This document shows, piece after piece, positions 20,691 to 32,899 of a stretch of 64,000 nucleotides of DNA (its first letter is position 1; every line of letters starts with the position of its first letter). The position numbers and the translations under genes were made by a program. The stretch lies in NCBI RefSeq assembly GCF_905220565.1, contig NC_059412.1, forward strand, positions 13,178,125-13,242,124, given 5' to 3'. Origin of the DNA: Melitaea cinxia (lineage: Eukaryota; Arthropoda; Insecta; Lepidoptera; Nymphalidae). Under the pieces are notes generated by a model. The model had not been told where the DNA came from and did not search any database. It worked only from the letters and a program-made list of their open reading frames with translations.

Positions 20691-21324
20691 AAAACTAATA
20701 AAAATTATTAATCTTTAATATGGCATAGAATTTTTATTAGTAGAAATCGTATATACATTTAATACGATTGAACGAATAAAAATATCACCCTAAGCTTTCC
20801 TTAAGAGCTTTATATCCCTGTTTATGCATACGTCACGGACCAACATCTGCTCGCGATCCCTTGAGACGAAGACAATATTTATGATGCATACTCCATCTTT
20901 GTGTGCGGAAACATTTAAATGTGAAGTTTGGTGACGTAAAACTCTTTTGATATTTTATAGATATATTAAACTTGCAGTTGCCCGCGTCTTCGCTCGCGTA
21001 GAAGTTGATGATATTTACATATAGGGGCTAAAGTATATAATCATTATGGTTCACCTTTCGTGCGTTAGAACTCTCAGACTGCTCGTAATGCTCGCTCTCA
21101 ATCAAGCGTCATGGAACAGTCATGCGAGAAACAGCCTTCCTTCAGGTACCTTAAGCCATTTTTAGGTAATTTAAAAGCCTAAAACTATAATGCCAGACTT
21201 CTAAAATTTCTACTTTCAATATGACACGAAAGCATTTAAGATATATGAGGCGCAAAAATACCGGACTGGAATCATTTTTTATTTATTAAATTTTATTTCT
21301 TACCTAATCGGGTCTAAGAATAAT
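20691..21324. other. Non-coding spacer
   Basis: No gene. Positions 20968-21005 (TTGCCCGCGTCTTCGCTCGCG) resemble one end of another Helitron-like family, without a matching partner end. Confidence 0.35.
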
Positions 21325-21569
21325 TGTTTGCTAGCAAATGAAAAAAACCGACTCCAATTACTAGAAGATTTTAGAAGATTTCCTTCGATTTCTCTGACAT
21401 GCCATTATCAGATCCTGGTTCCTTATAATGGTACCACCCTTGGGATATCTACTTTCTAACGAAGAAAGAACCAGCAAAATCGGTTCATAAACGACGGAGT
21501 TATCCGCGAACATACATAAAAAAATATACGGTCGAATTGAGAAACCTCCTCCTTTTTTTAAGTCGGTTA
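21325..21569 (+). repeat. Interspersed repeat family E, copy 3 (internally deleted)
   Basis: TTTGCTAGCAAATGAAAAAA and CCGACTCCAATTAC at the left; GGTCGAATTGAGAAACCTCC then AAGTCGGTTAA at the right. Contains the family's CAGATCCTGGTTCCTTATAA block. Confidence 0.65.
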
Positions 21570-21714
21570 ATAAGTTTTAAAATGACGTTAGAAGAAATAA
21601 AAAATATTACTAAATTTAAGGAGGCAAAAAGACATGAAAGACTTTAAAATTGATATGATAAGAGAGACACAAACAAGAAATAGACAAAAGTGATAACGGA
21701 GTGATATCCTAGGA

Positions 21715-21862
21715 GTGGAAAAAGAAGCAAAGGGCGACAAATGAAACGTTGGGAAGATGACCCGAAGAAAGTGAATGGTCCAGTGTGGATGAGAATAACG
21801 AGAGACAGATCAATGTGGAAAAATTTAGTGGAGGCCTATGTCGAAGGACAAGCTGTTTGAAA
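21715..21862 (+). pseudogene. RTE-type LINE ORF remnant (C-terminal end)
   Basis: The plus strand reads, in one frame, a peptide of the form RRQMKRWEDD...WMRITRDRSMWK...EAYVEGQ. This is the usual last stretch of RTE-clade reverse transcriptase ORFs (R-W-DD, R-DR-W, EAYVEGQ). No RT core is present upstream. It is a dead fragment from a different RTE lineage than family D, whose end reads EAYVQQW. Confidence 0.7.
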
Positions 21863-22569
21863 CCGATTGTCGATAACAAATTAATATAAAAATCCTATTA
21901 TTTCTAAAAGTTGTGGAACAGTAAAAAATTATTTATAATAAGTTTTAAAATACTGTTTATAACTTCAAAAGCAGACTTGTAATAAAGGTATATAAAAAAA
22001 TAAGATGCGCTGTCGTACAGAAAGTTATAGATGTTGATGTGAGTGACTCAAAAACGCTGAAATATATACAGTACAAGCTGCTTTGAGTAGCTTATTATCT
22101 TCTCAATATCTATCTTTATATCAAAAATTATCGAAATTGTTTCTGCGATGTTAAAGCAATTTGTTACTACCAAATATGCATTAGAAATATTATCAATTTT
22201 TATTGTATTTGTGGTTCACTGTTTTTGCGATAATGGCTTACTCATAAAAGATAGATATATGCTGTCGCGGACTTTTTTGTAGGACTAATTAAGATAAACA
22301 TTTCTCTTATACATTATATACGTGTAAACTCTACGGTTTTTGCAGCGCACGCCAGAATACCTCGCAGATGGCAGATTTTTTTCCGACTTACTTGACAATT
22401 ATCGTTATATTTTGGACAATTCACACACTATCCTTAAAAACTTCTCCTGTCAACGACATCGCAATACAGAATGAGTAAGCTTCACGTGTGTCACCGACGT
22501 CGAGCTGAGTAAGTTCACGATATTAAAAATCGCGTACTTTAAGTTCGCACGTCTATCACCTAGACGTAT

Positions 22570-22850
22570 TATTTTACAAAATCGATTCTTAGTAGACCTC
22601 TAACGATAAATTTGTAATATTTGTAGCACGAAAAATGACCGACCTTCATACAAACTTGTTAGAATACTTAGACCACCTTAATCTGGTCCTATCACAAAAT
22701 TCATTCTTAGCGGACTTCTGCTATCTCTAAACTATATCTGAGTCACATTTAAAACTCGTAGCACAAAAAATCACGGACTTTTATACAAACTTGTAAGAGC
22801 TCTTAGATCCCTTTGATCCGGCTCTATCAAAAAACCGGTTCATACCAGCC
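22570..22850. repeat. Decayed tandem duplication, about 120-135 bp units
   Basis: Phrases recur in the same order: ACAAAATCGATTCTTAGTAG (22576) / ACAAAATTCATTCTTAGCGG (22694) / AAAAAACCGGTTCATACCAG (22828). Also GTAGCACGAAAAATGACCGA / GTAGCACAAAAAATCACGGA and TTCATACAAACTTGTTAGAA / TTTATACAAACTTGTAAGAG. There is no open frame across the units. Confidence 0.6.
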
Positions 22851-23429
22851 TGCCACATCTTTATGCTTCCAGCGGTTTCTGAAAATTTCGCTTTGTCCTT
22901 GATAAGAGAGAGAAAACAACATGGCGGTTAAGGAAATGATGTTTATGATATTTTTTTGTGCAGAAGTCTTATTAATGTATTTGTTAGACTATTATCTTGT
23001 CATTGCATCTCAGTCCTTGTAGATTTCTTTTAAAAGTTTAACCGTGTTCCATTATTTTTAATTTTCTTTCTGAGTACAAAACGAAATTTTTTTTTGATCA
23101 CAGAATAATTTTATTTTTTATAATCTATGTAATATTTATTTTATATAAAAGGAATATCGTAATTGGCTAGTTAGTTGGTATTTTGATATAATTTGCTCCG
23201 TAGACATGTCTGTGTTTTTCAACGTCATTAAAATTAATAACCTAAATTGTTCTGTAATATGTATGTTACCCTGTAACCTTAGTTATAACATTGTGCTGTA
23301 ACGGACGTCTAAACTATAATAAATTCAGTTGCCAATGACAATTGTTTGTCTAGAAGAACTTACAAAGTACAATAATCCCATGGCAAAATTCGAATTTACA
23401 GCTTTTGTCCACAAGAAACTACAAAGTGC

Positions 23430-23742
23430 ACTCAATTCAGCCCATCGAAGTCCACTGCTGGATATAGGTCTTCTCAAGTTCAGAACTCATGTGTTTTACC
23501 CATAGTTCCCACGTTGGACAGGCAGGCTAGTGACCGCAGAGCTGGCTTTGTCGCACCATAGACGCTGCTGCTCCTCTTCGGCCTGTGTATTTGAAAGCCA
23601 TTCGATGGTTATCCCACCATCGGCCGGCTTTATAAGTTCGAAGGTGGTCGTGGCACTGTGTTATCCCTCAGTCGTCTCTTACGACACCCACGGAAAGAGA
23701 GGGGGTGGCTATATTCTTTACTGCCGTAACCACACAGCAAAC
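23430..23742 (-). repeat. RTE-tailed repeat, family D, copy 3
   Basis: Reverse of the family: CAGCCCATCGAAGTCCACTG, AACTCATGTGTTTTACCCAT, GACGCTGCTGCTC, ending in GTGGCTATATTCTTTACTGC. The frames at 23530-23821 lie within it and are not genes. Confidence 0.7.
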
Positions 23743-23759
23743 AACACAACAGCATAACA

Positions 23760-25411
23760 AAGTGCACTGATCTTGTGAAATTCAAATTAAGTGTTTTAAG
23801 TGAAATTTCAGCATCCAACAATAGCTATCGAAACCTACGAACCATTTATAATTTTAAGTGTTTTTCCTCTCCGTGCCTTTGTAACAATAAATGATAAAAC
23901 TAAATAGAGTAAAAATAAAAATATGTATGTAAAGAATAAAATAATTTTGTTTAATTGAAATTTTCAAACAAACGTCACCGAGCCCCACTGCAACATGAAA
24001 GAACATCTAGATAGTAAAGATAATCAAAAACGCCTCGTCATTGTCTTGTGAAATCAATTCATAAAATTAATATAATATTAATTATATAATATTAATTATT
24101 TGTTAATCAATTTTAACCAATCAAATTACATAACAGTATGATCCTGATTGTGATTTAGGAACCGAAATTGCATGCAATAAAATTAAATGCCGTTTCTTTT
24201 ATTACAGAGAAACTCAATTGTACTTCATTGACTATGTCTCCTAAATCACAAAAGTTATTAGAAAACATTTGTATAAATAGCATATGTATAAAGGAGAGTA
24301 GTGAAGAAAGTTTTTTCTCGATATAAGTTCGCACTAAAAGCACCCTTTCTTTTGAGAGGTTTGTTTCACATTTTTACTTTCGCGTTGAAGAATTATTTTA
24401 TTATAAAATTAGGACAACTAAAAATCTGTTGACCGAAGAATCGAAACTTCGAGACTAATATTGCTACTTTTTATTTGTTATTGAATTGAAATTTGAAAAA
24501 AAATTCTGAGAACGACAAATTTCGAATTACTACATTCTTAACGACTTTTTGGCTTTTATATTGATATATTACAATCAAGGATTTTTTTGTTGTTTTGCAA
24601 AGTTCATGTGATAATCCTTAAGATTAATAGCCCTAATTGCTAGAGATGTAGTTATTTGAATGTAAGACCTTAACTTTGTCCTACTTGTTTCTAAAGAGAT
24701 TGCCTAAATTGTATTTAGTACTAGATAGACTAAAAGAAGAATTCGTAGGAAAAACATTTAATTTATTAATATACAAACATTTAATTTATTAGTAAACAAA
24801 GTGCGTGACAATTTATTTAAGTAGTTGTTAGTATAATTTGTAATATTACTTTGATGTATATTTTATCTGTGAAAGAAACATTTATGTGAACGAAATTTTT
24901 TTTAATTGATGCCATACTATATACATATACCATTGCACTGTAGTGCATTGTCACATTTTTTCTCCCTATCATCTTCTGCCAGTTGCAGTTGCTGGATTTA
25001 ACATGTAAAATATTTTAAGTAGTAAATTAAACATCGTTATATTGTCTTCAACAAGATACAAGGCCATGACGTAATCTCACGAAGTCTTCATTAAATTTGA
25101 TCATACTAAAAATATTAATATTCATACAAAATTTCTAGCAAATATTTACCCTACCTTCATAAATTTTATAGCGAAAAATTCAGTTTTTGTTCTCTTTATC
25201 ACCTGTCTGTGTTACTTGGGAGCTTAAAATCTCCCGACTCGGCAAAAACTGACTATTATCTCTGTAGTGTTTTATGAGGAAAGAGCGAAACGTTGTAATT
25301 ACAACAGCAATGAACAACAGACACGGAGACACGGGGACATAATGAATCATGAAGTATTATATAATAGTATTACAAGTTAAATAAAAATATTTATAATTTC
25401 TTTCTCTTTTT
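23760..25411. other. Long AT-rich non-coding stretch
   Basis: No gene recognised on either strand. ACATTTAATTTATTAAT / ACATTTAATTTATTAGT near 24751-24790 is a short tandem copy, and 24065-24105 is a run of TAATATTAATTA inverted motifs. Confidence 0.4.
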
Positions 25412-25843
25412 TAACCGACGTCAAAAAATAAAGAGGTTACTCAATTCGACCGTATATATATATATTTAATGTATGTTCGGGGATACCTTCGTCGTTTATA
25501 ATCCGATTATGATAATTCTTTTTTGTTGGAAAGGAAATATCCCTGGTGTGGTACTCTGATAAGGAAACCAGGGTCTGGTGATGGGATTCCACAGAAATCG
25601 AGGGAAAATCGAAAATCCGCATAACTTTTTATTGGTTGCACTGATTTGAATAATTTTTAATTTAATCGAAAGCCGATGTTTATCATGTGGTCACATTTTA
25701 ATTTCATCGAGATTTGATTACAACTTTTTGAGTAATCTTTGATAATGCGTATTTACCTGACTATTTTTTCGTCTACCTACGTTCTTTTACTTATCGATAT
25801 AATTGAAATCGGTTTTTTTCATTTGCCTTCAAACACAATTATC
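25412..25843 (-). repeat. Interspersed repeat family E, copy 4
   Basis: TTAACCGACGTCAAAAAATA at the left, GGAAACCAGGGTCTGGTGAT inside, GATATAATTGAAATCGGTTT then CAAACACAATTAT at the right. Confidence 0.7.
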
Positions 25844-25871
25844 TGAGGTCTTTTTTGGTTTCACCTGCGGT

Positions 25872-26063
25872 TTGAATAGCCCATTGGTGCAGTTTGTAGT
25901 GGCTCTGTTCTGTGCTACGCGGGTTGTGATTTCAATTCCCGGCTATATAGATGAATATTTATCTAAGAAAAATGTGTAGCTATATCAGTCGGCTGTTGCC
26001 CATAACACCTTATACTATATACTTTATTATATATACCTTAGAAACAGATGACCGTGTGAGTAT
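25872..26063 (+). mobile_element. tRNA-derived SINE, family B
   Basis: A-box side TTGGTGCAGTTTGTAGTGGC, B-box side GCGGGTTGTGATTTCAATTC, body CAGTCGGCTGTTGCCCATAA and end GACCGTGTGAGTATA. Confidence 0.65.
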
Positions 26064-26719
26064 ATTAAAGATATTTATTTATTTATTACCATTTAACCAA
26101 TTAAATAAGAAGCTCCTTCGAATTGTCATCTCACAAACTAAAATGTAATTATCGTTTAAAGATTGTCAACAACAGTCAATTGTGGAGCGGATTAGCTTGA
26201 ACCGATAGTTGTGGGTTCATGTCTCGCTCGATGTAAACATTTTCATTTCTTCTGATGTATACTGTTTTAGGAATATATCTCTGAGGGACTTGGTACAATG
26301 CTTTGAAAAGTATGTAAAGCCATCAGTTCTAATTATTACTCATCTTGAGAAAGTCTAGCCATTCAGTTAAGTTCAGATTGATCATTGGAACACGAAATAA
26401 CTAAAATGTAACACAGTAGTTGTGTGTGTGTTTTAACTTCTTATTTAATTTCACTAGACTCAACCATAAAAAAATAAATAAAATGAGTTTATAGGCGATA
26501 AAAGTCTGACATATTACAACGTATTCTTTTTTGAAGGTTAAAAGTTGATATTTGAGCAGTTGGAGACAAGGTAAAGGTTTCGTTGTAAACTACTTACTGC
26601 TACTATTGATAGACTAAATATGAAAATACGTAACGTACGCAGTAGTACGTTTTTAGGGCCTATGTGACTTCGGGAGCGGTTTGTCGTTACGTATGCAATT
26701 CCATATACAAAGGAAATGG
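26064..26719. other. Non-coding spacer with a possible tRNA-like relic
   Basis: No gene. At 26184-26233, GAGCGGATTAGCTTGAACCG...GTTGTGGGTTCATGTCTCGCTC has weak A/B-box spacing and a GAGCG/CGCTC pairing. It is too decayed to call. Confidence 0.35.
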
Positions 26720-26968
26720 ACAAAAAAGTTTGCTATAAACCACACGACTGAACTAAAATGTGTCTGTATGTGTGTCTGTAGTGTATGTGTGTGTATGTTG
26801 TCTTACATATACAAAACGTCTATGAGAGAAAGAGAAGGTAAATGTGTGCTTGCTCTTCTCTCTCTTGCTCCATTCACTTCACCCGATCACAATTTTCGTA
26901 ACGCATTCGTCACGCATTCACCAGGTTATTCCCCAAGTCAAGCGTGCGTAAAGAAATTTTACTTCAAA
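26720..26968 (-). repeat. Interspersed repeat family H, copy 3
   Basis: Reverse of the family: ACCACACGACTGAACTAAAA on the left and TTTCGTAACGCATTCGTCAC, TTCACCAGGTTATTCCCCAA, AAGAAATTTTACTTCA on the right. A TGTGTGT microsatellite at 26760-26800 has expanded inside it. The 97-codon frame here is accidental. Confidence 0.7.
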
Positions 26969-27129
26969 ATTTGAAGTGAGGAAGAGAGAGCACAAAATGG
27001 TGGGAAAGAGGATACAGTTTTGACCATAGTTGACAATCTTATATAAAATAACAGTCAAATAAGCCTGTAGCCAGTGTTCTCCAGTAGTGATCCTGAGGTG
27101 AATTTCACTTCGAATTCCTGGAATGATTA

Positions 27130-27242
27130 GGGGTAGGGTCAGCAACGCGCGTCCAATGCTCCTTGCGTTGTAGGTGTCCCTAAGCAACGGTTTTCTTTTA
27201 TTATCAGTCTGATCAATCATTTACCAACCTAGTGGTATAAAA
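27130..27242 (+). repeat. Interspersed repeat family A, diverged copy
   Basis: GGTAGGGTCAGCAACGCGCG, CTTGCGTTGTAGGTGTCC and the end ACCAACCTAGTGGTATAAAA identify the 3' half. The middle carries extra sequence and the 5' half is not clear. Confidence 0.5.
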
Positions 27243-27411
27243 ATTGGTAATTAGAAAAAAACGCTCTTCTATTCCAACACCTACCTTTATTTCGAAAATC
27301 GGTAAATAATTGAGCAACCTCTATGAGGACAATTAAAAAAACTTTTCAAATTTATTTAATTTACCTGTGCATCTCAAGAAAGGTATAATAATAATTGAAA
27401 TATTTTTTAGG

Positions 27412-27868
27412 GTTCCGTAGCTCGAAAAGAAAAAACGGAACTCTAATAGGATCACTTTGTTGTCCATCTGTCTGTTAAGACCCTTTTTCTCAGGAACGAG
27501 AGGAGGTATCTAGCTGTTGTATCAGCATATTGATATCAAATACTTAGGTCTACTGTCCCTTCGAGTTGTGAAAAAACCAACCTTGTAAGATAACAAGCAA
27601 TCAAAAGATATAGCCGTTTAAACTGCAAATTTTCGACACTCGCAAGATAATCAAAACCTACAGGGTACTTCCCGTGAACTCAGAATCTTGAAATTTGGTA
27701 CGAAGCAACGTCTTATAGCACAGATAAAGGAAAAAATACGAAAAGTGTACATTTTTATCATTATGTAATATTAAAGTATAATATATAATATATAAATATT
27801 TTTATTAATTTTGTTTGTACGGACCTCTCGGGGCGCGAGTCTGACTTGCACTTGGCCGGTTTTTTTTT
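27412..27868 (+). repeat. Interspersed repeat family G (GGTTCCGT ... CTTGGCCGGT)
   Basis: It starts GGGTTCCGTAGCTCGAAAAG followed by AACGGAACTC (an inverted GTTCCG/CGGAAC pair), contains TCACTTTGTTGTCCATCTGT and a TCAAAACCTACAGGGTACTT stretch, and ends GCGAGTCTGACTTGCACTTG, GCCGG and a T-run. From memory this is a widely scattered lepidopteran repeat; that was not checked. No ORF. Confidence 0.55.
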
Positions 27869-27879
27869 ATATTTAAACG

Positions 27880-27960
27880 CGGTCGTCTGGTCCTATGGTA
27901 AGCAACTTAATGCTTGTGTTCACGTATCACGTATAAATTATAACCAATACATACAAATAA
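27880..27960 (-). repeat. SINE family B, 3' fragment
   Basis: GGTCGTCTGGTCCTATGGTA then AGCAACTTAATGCTTGTGTT is the reversed 3' end of family B. It is cut where the Helitron-like element at 27961 begins. Confidence 0.5.
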
Positions 27961-28137
27961 TCTAAGTATATAATGAAAAATGAATGTTGCTAAGCGCATA
28001 ACTCGAGAATAGCTTGATCAATTCGGCTAATTTAATTTTTTGTATGTCCCTTAAGGTTCACGGAAGGTTTTAATACTAAAAAAAAATATTTTTTTTACTT
28101 TTTCTTTTGACAGAATGAAGTCTGTCCTGGCAGCTAG
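27961..28137 (+). mobile_element. Short Helitron-like element with a perfect 3' hairpin, copy F7
   Basis: Starts A|TCTAAGTATATAATG and ends CTAG|T (28134-28137). A 6-bp perfect hairpin, GACAGA...TCTGTC (28110-28127), stands just before the end, as in the Helitron terminator. The interior GTTGCTAAGCGCATAACTCG matches the reverse of F5/F6. Confidence 0.75.
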
Positions 28138-29662
28138 TATATAAATAAATAGACGTTGTCTTTGACAACAGAGCTGTTCGCTATGCTTAGCATAAAAATT
28201 ACAACATACAAATAATTATTAAATAAATTACAAATAATTATAAGGGGTATTACAACATTTCAAATAATGTGAAACTGACGTAATACATGAACGTATTGTA
28301 TTTATCGAGAATATTTTCATGTTTCTTGGTTATTTGATTTTATTTAAATTTGTTCCCTCGTATAGCTATACGATGGATATTTATGTTTTTATTTAGATGT
28401 AATACGTGTCGCCTTTAGTAAGGGTTCGAATCCTTTTGTTAAATACGAGACACCGCCTAACCAAGGTTAGTTTGAAAACGTGCTTTTTACAATTCCTTTT
28501 ACATAATACGTATTTTATTATTATCTCAGTTATTGGATACATAATACTATTACAATAAACAGAAATTGGAATTACGTATTCGATTTTTATTATTATTATT
28601 TTTCTTTCACGAAAATTGCGTACAATAAAGGTATAGTATTAAGGAAAATGTATTTTATTCTACACAAACTATTAGCCGCGATTTCGCTCGCATATAAATT
28701 TTCTTATCGACTCGTGTTATTTTTTCTAATAGAATAATGTTTTTTCAAGTGTTTACAATATTTTTCTGTAATTCATATCGTGGTATGTATAGTACATTAT
28801 AGCCTGTAGCTTTCATCAATACATTAACAATTTAACACTAAAGTAATATTTCAATTTGAACCGGTAGTTCCGGACATCCATGGTTACTAATCTATAAATT
28901 AAAAATAGAAATTCAAATTCTTTAGCAGTATAATATTAGTTTAAATATAATATGTACACTGTGTGTATGTATGTGTACTATTCAATAAAGTCACACATAC
29001 ACACTCACACCCACACACACACGCACACACACACATACACATACATACACACACACAAAGGTAGCATCCACGCACTCATATAGAAGAAACTAGAATAAAA
29101 AAAAATATCGCCTATTCAGATATCAAGTAACGGTGCGATTTTAGCTCCAGAATTTTCGCGCGCATAAGAAAAAATATTCAAGTTAATCCTTTTCCGAGAC
29201 AGCTTGGGCATTTTTTTGTCATAAAAATGAAATTTCATTTCACGATCATCTTCAACATCATTAGTAAAAAATATAATAAACATCTCCTTAAGTTTCAAAA
29301 GAATAAAGTTGTTCCTAATTGTAATCGTACTAACTCCGCGTTCCGCAGAGCTCACAAAGGGAAACAGCGGCTTAAGTTTTCCCTAGTAATTACGTAGTGT
29401 AGAACGCAACAGATATACAGGGCTATGGATATAGGCTGAGGCTACGTTCGGCGCTATGTGCTGAGTGCGCTTTGCACTTAATTTTGTCTTCAATATGTAT
29501 GTAAAAGTATTTTGTTTCTTATTTTTTTCATCTTATTCCTAACTACTTTTAATAGAGGTTGCCTGGATCGCTACAAGCGATAATGTCGCCTTTCCATACT
29601 TATATGTAGTTTTTTAATGATTTTAAATCGTATATTTTTTATGTGTGCAATAAAGTTTTAAA
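28138..29662. other. Non-coding stretch with a CA microsatellite and a LINE tail
   Basis: No gene. 28415-28440 (GTAAGGGTTCGAATCC) is a lone B-box-like motif. 28992-29056 is a CA-rich microsatellite. 29550-29660 (AGGTTGCCTGGATCGCT, AGCGATAATGTCGCCTTTCC, GTGCAATAAAGTTTT) resembles the LINE 3' tail at 10785. Confidence 0.45.
28992..29056. repeat. CA-rich microsatellite
   Basis: Imperfect (CA)n/(CACACATA)n run. Confidence 0.9.
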
Positions 29663-29968
29663 TTTGTTCCCCTCTCCTCCTGTGGGTGTCTTAAGAGACG
29701 ACTAAGGAATAACACAGTTCCACTACTACCTTGGGACTTATAAAGCTGACCGATGGCGGGACAACCATCCAACTGCTGGCTTTGAAATACACAGGCCGAA
29801 GACGGGCAGCAGCGTCTTCGGTGTGAAAAAGCCAGCCCTGCGGTCACCAACCCCGGCTTGATGACTATGGGCGACCCACATGAGTTCCCGCCATTTTTGC
29901 GTGAACTTGTGAAGTCCTATGTCCAGCAACAGCGATAGGCTGAAGTGATGATGATGATGATGATGAAT
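29663..29968 (+). repeat. RTE-tailed repeat, family D, copy 4
   Basis: GTGGGTGTCTTAAGAGACGA, ACCGATGGCGGGACAACCAT, GGCAGCAGCGTCTTCGGTGT, and a tail of five ATG units at the end. The frames 29623-30058 on the minus strand lie within it. Confidence 0.75.
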
Positions 29969-30980
29969 AAAGTTTTGATAAATAAATAAACATAATCCTT
30001 CTTCAAGCGGGTGAAAATAAATATTTTGCCCAGCTCTATAATGGCAACTCTTATGCAAATGGAAACTTTATATTACGCGAAATATCGTCATATTTAATGT
30101 ACATTGTTTCATATGGTAGGTTAATATTAATTGAGTGAAATGTTAGTTGATTTTAAACGTTTGTTTGTTGATTTGTACGTCGTTACAACATAGGTTTTCT
30201 TACGGTTTTACAAGTTCCATAGAGTTTGATACTGACAGTTCTGTATCGTAGTGATTCTCAACTACTGCAAAATGAAAATATTGAATACTAGTAAATATTA
30301 GTATCGCATTTAGTAAACAATGTAATGCTGTTTTACCAGCTCAAAATTCGTGTTAACATTATTATTATTATGAAATTGTAAGTATTTTCTGATTAAAGGT
30401 GCTCATCTTTTTGTGGTCTTACTATTTTGTCTTACGCTAGCTTGGCTTATACATATATAATTTTGCACCAAAAATAAAGTTAAGAATAAATTAAAACTAA
30501 CATCCAATAGCGGTTGTCTAAACACTGAATAGATTTATTTATTGTGTTTCAAATATATTCATTTTTAATCTCTCAATATTTAAATTCAAGAAATCTTTTG
30601 AATATATTTAATCGATTCCGTTAATCAACGTTTCATTGTCAGAAGTATTCAGGTTACCCTTTCATGTTGCTCCATTAAGCGTCGGCAGATAGCTGTGGAA
30701 TTTCTTCCAAGACATTACTCTTTTTTCATGATGTTTTTACGTTGATCACAAGATTAACGTGAATTAGGTACTGAAGACAAAAGTGCTTAAACGATTAGAA
30801 GAGCGAAGAGCCTTTAGAAATGTTTATTTTATTTTATCTTACGTAAATTTAGTTTCATCTTAAATAATACTGTGTGAAAATGTTCTCGTGTTTTGTTATT
30901 ATTTACTGTAATGTTTACTTAATTATAATGTTAATTTTGTTGTTATAATATTAATTATGTTGTTATTATGTTTGTATAAT
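29969..30980. other. AT-rich non-coding stretch
   Basis: No gene, RNA or clear repeat end was found. AT-rich with scattered short homopolymers. Confidence 0.4.
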
Positions 30981-31115
30981 CCTAGGGGGATTGGGGATTG
31001 GGTCGGCAACGCGCTTGCGATGCTTCTGGTGTTGCAGGCGTCTATAAGCTACGGTAATCGCTTACCATCAGGTGAGCCGTACGCTTGTTTGCCAACCTAG
31101 TGAGATAAAAAAAAA
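30981..31115 (+). repeat. Interspersed repeat family A, 3' half
   Basis: GGGGGATTGGGGATTGGGTC to TGCCAACCTAGTGAGATAAA plus an A-run. The 5' truncation is the pattern expected of a reverse-transcribed element. Confidence 0.75.
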
Positions 31116-31867
31116 TGATTATTACCAATAACTATAACAAAATATGAAGATTAAATAAATATTGTTAAATTTTTTTAAAATAAACTAGCCTAAAAAGAAG
31201 GACAAAAAGATATACATTTCACAAATTGTACCTTTTAATTTGAATCCATCTATGATTTATCATTCTCTGCTTTTTTTCATATCATTTTGTAGATTTATAC
31301 AGTTATAATTTTATTTATTTATTTATTTATTTACACTTTCGCACACTAATACAAGGTTTCAACAGCATAACAAATGAAATATAAAAATAAAATTTGCATC
31401 AGCTGCAACAGGCATAATTTTGATTGTTTTTTTTTTTTACACAATAGTAAAAAATAGAAAAATCTCAGTACTATTAGTCAAAAAACAAAATATAAATTAG
31501 ACTTAAGTAGCTCGACAACCTAAAATAACGACACAGACAATGTAAAACACATTTACCGTTCCTAATATTTTTATTTCCAATTCGAAACAACAATCTAAGT
31601 TTCCCATCAGACCTTTTTTATTTAGCCTCCACGGCGGTGTGGTTTAGCGTGAGCAGAGATAATAAAAAACATGTTTTTTTTTCATTCATTCGTTCATTTA
31701 AATTAATGGCTTTCAATAGTGCCAACATAACACAAATGATTTTGCCAATATTACGAAGAATAGAGAAGACATGAAGAATGCATAGTGCGGTTGAGATTAC
31801 AAACTCAATAGAATTTTGAAGACCGTAAAAGTACGAGTTATTTAGAAGGAATGTAGAATGTATTTCA
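31116..31867. other. AT-rich non-coding stretch
   Basis: No gene. TATTTATTTATTTATTTACA at 31310-31335 and the sequence after it (CACTTTCGCACACTAATACA) resemble a reversed LINE tail, but no partner was matched. Confidence 0.35.
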
Positions 31868-32023
31868 CGGAGGAAACAGAAGGAAATATCCTGTTAAAAA
31901 TCTGGAGCAACCTAACTGGGGAAGGATCTCGAAACTTACAGAATAACACCGCTAAATATTACTGCTTTCAACAGTGTGGTGTTTCTGTGGTGAGTAAGGT
32001 GACCAGGGCTCCTGGGGAGGGTC
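31868..32023 (+). repeat. Interspersed repeat family A, 5' half
   Basis: GGAAATATCCTGTTAAAAAT, TCTGGAGCAACCTAACTGGG and GGTGAGTAAGGTGACCAGGG match the front part of the family; the back half is missing. Confidence 0.65.
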
Positions 32024-32389
32024 AGAGGGTTCTTCATAAGCAACAAAATTCTATGGAAATATTGACGTGACTATTCTGCTTTGAAATATATACATATAAT
32101 TGATAAATTTCGAAGTCGTCACATACACACTCAAATACCTTAATTAAACCCTGCGAAAGATATGTTCTATTCAATATCACCACGGGTCTTTATTTTCAAT
32201 TTACTAATGTAATATTAAATTAAATTCATAATGAATACGTCGTATTAATAAAGCTTTTAATAAATATCAAAGCATCCCTTTACACAATTATCGTAGGTAC
32301 GATCGATATTAACCTTGTTTAAACCTCTTTTAAGGGATAGAATAATGAAATACGAAAATGTTACTCTTATGTCCAACTAAGGTAAACAC

Positions 32390-32536
32390 AGAGGACGCCC
32401 TTCGGCCCACTGGACCGACGATCTACGTAAGATTACCGGTGGTGGCTGTATGAGGATTGCGAAAAACCGGGATATTTGGCGCAAGCTTGGGGAGGCTTAT
32501 TTCCAGCAGTGGACTGTGATAGGCCTAAGTGGAGTG
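32390..32536 (+). pseudogene. RTE-type LINE ORF C-terminal remnant, family D parent type
   Basis: One plus-strand frame reads R-P-x-x-R-W-T-D-D-L...W-R-K-L-G-E-A-Y-x-Q-Q-W and leads into GCAGTGGACTGTGATAGGCC, the same 3' sequence that ends family D repeats. It thus links the short repeats to an RTE LINE. Only the last ~45 codons remain. Confidence 0.7.
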
Positions 32537-32549
32537 ATAGAAACTAAGA

Positions 32550-32705
32550 TAATAATAATACACTTTATTGTACACCAAAAACAGAAATATTGCATAGAAA
32601 AGACAGAATTTTTTTAACAATATTTATCATTAGGTACAAAAGGCGGCCTTATAGCTAAAAAGCGATCTCTTCCAGGCAACCTTAGGGCAAAGGAAATGGT
32701 CTAGC
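32550..32705 (-). repeat. LINE 3' tail, reversed
   Basis: AATAATAATACACTTTATTG then TACACCA, AAGGCGGCCTTATAGCTAAA and AAGCGATCTCTTCCAGGCAA. In reverse this is a 3' UTR with an AATAAAGTGTATT end, the same type as 10785-10905. Confidence 0.55.
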
Positions 32706-32899
32706 GTCAGCACAGGTGTACAACTTATAACAAAATAAGATTTTATTTTTTCAAATGTGTTAATTAAATAACATTATTTTAATTTAATTAGCTAGAATCG
32801 TATATGATTATAGTGTAATTGCGGTATACTACAGACTTGCGAATAAAAACAAATGGCATGTGACGAGAGTGTCTTGGATTCTTCGTCAATTATCTAGCC

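Noticed and set aside
23530..23821. Frames of 63-75 codons on both strands
   Set aside because: They overlap or lie inside a family D repeat and follow its conserved wording, not a host protein.
26184..26233. tRNA gene
   Set aside because: Only five acceptor pairs and no proper anticodon stem; treated as a decayed relic.
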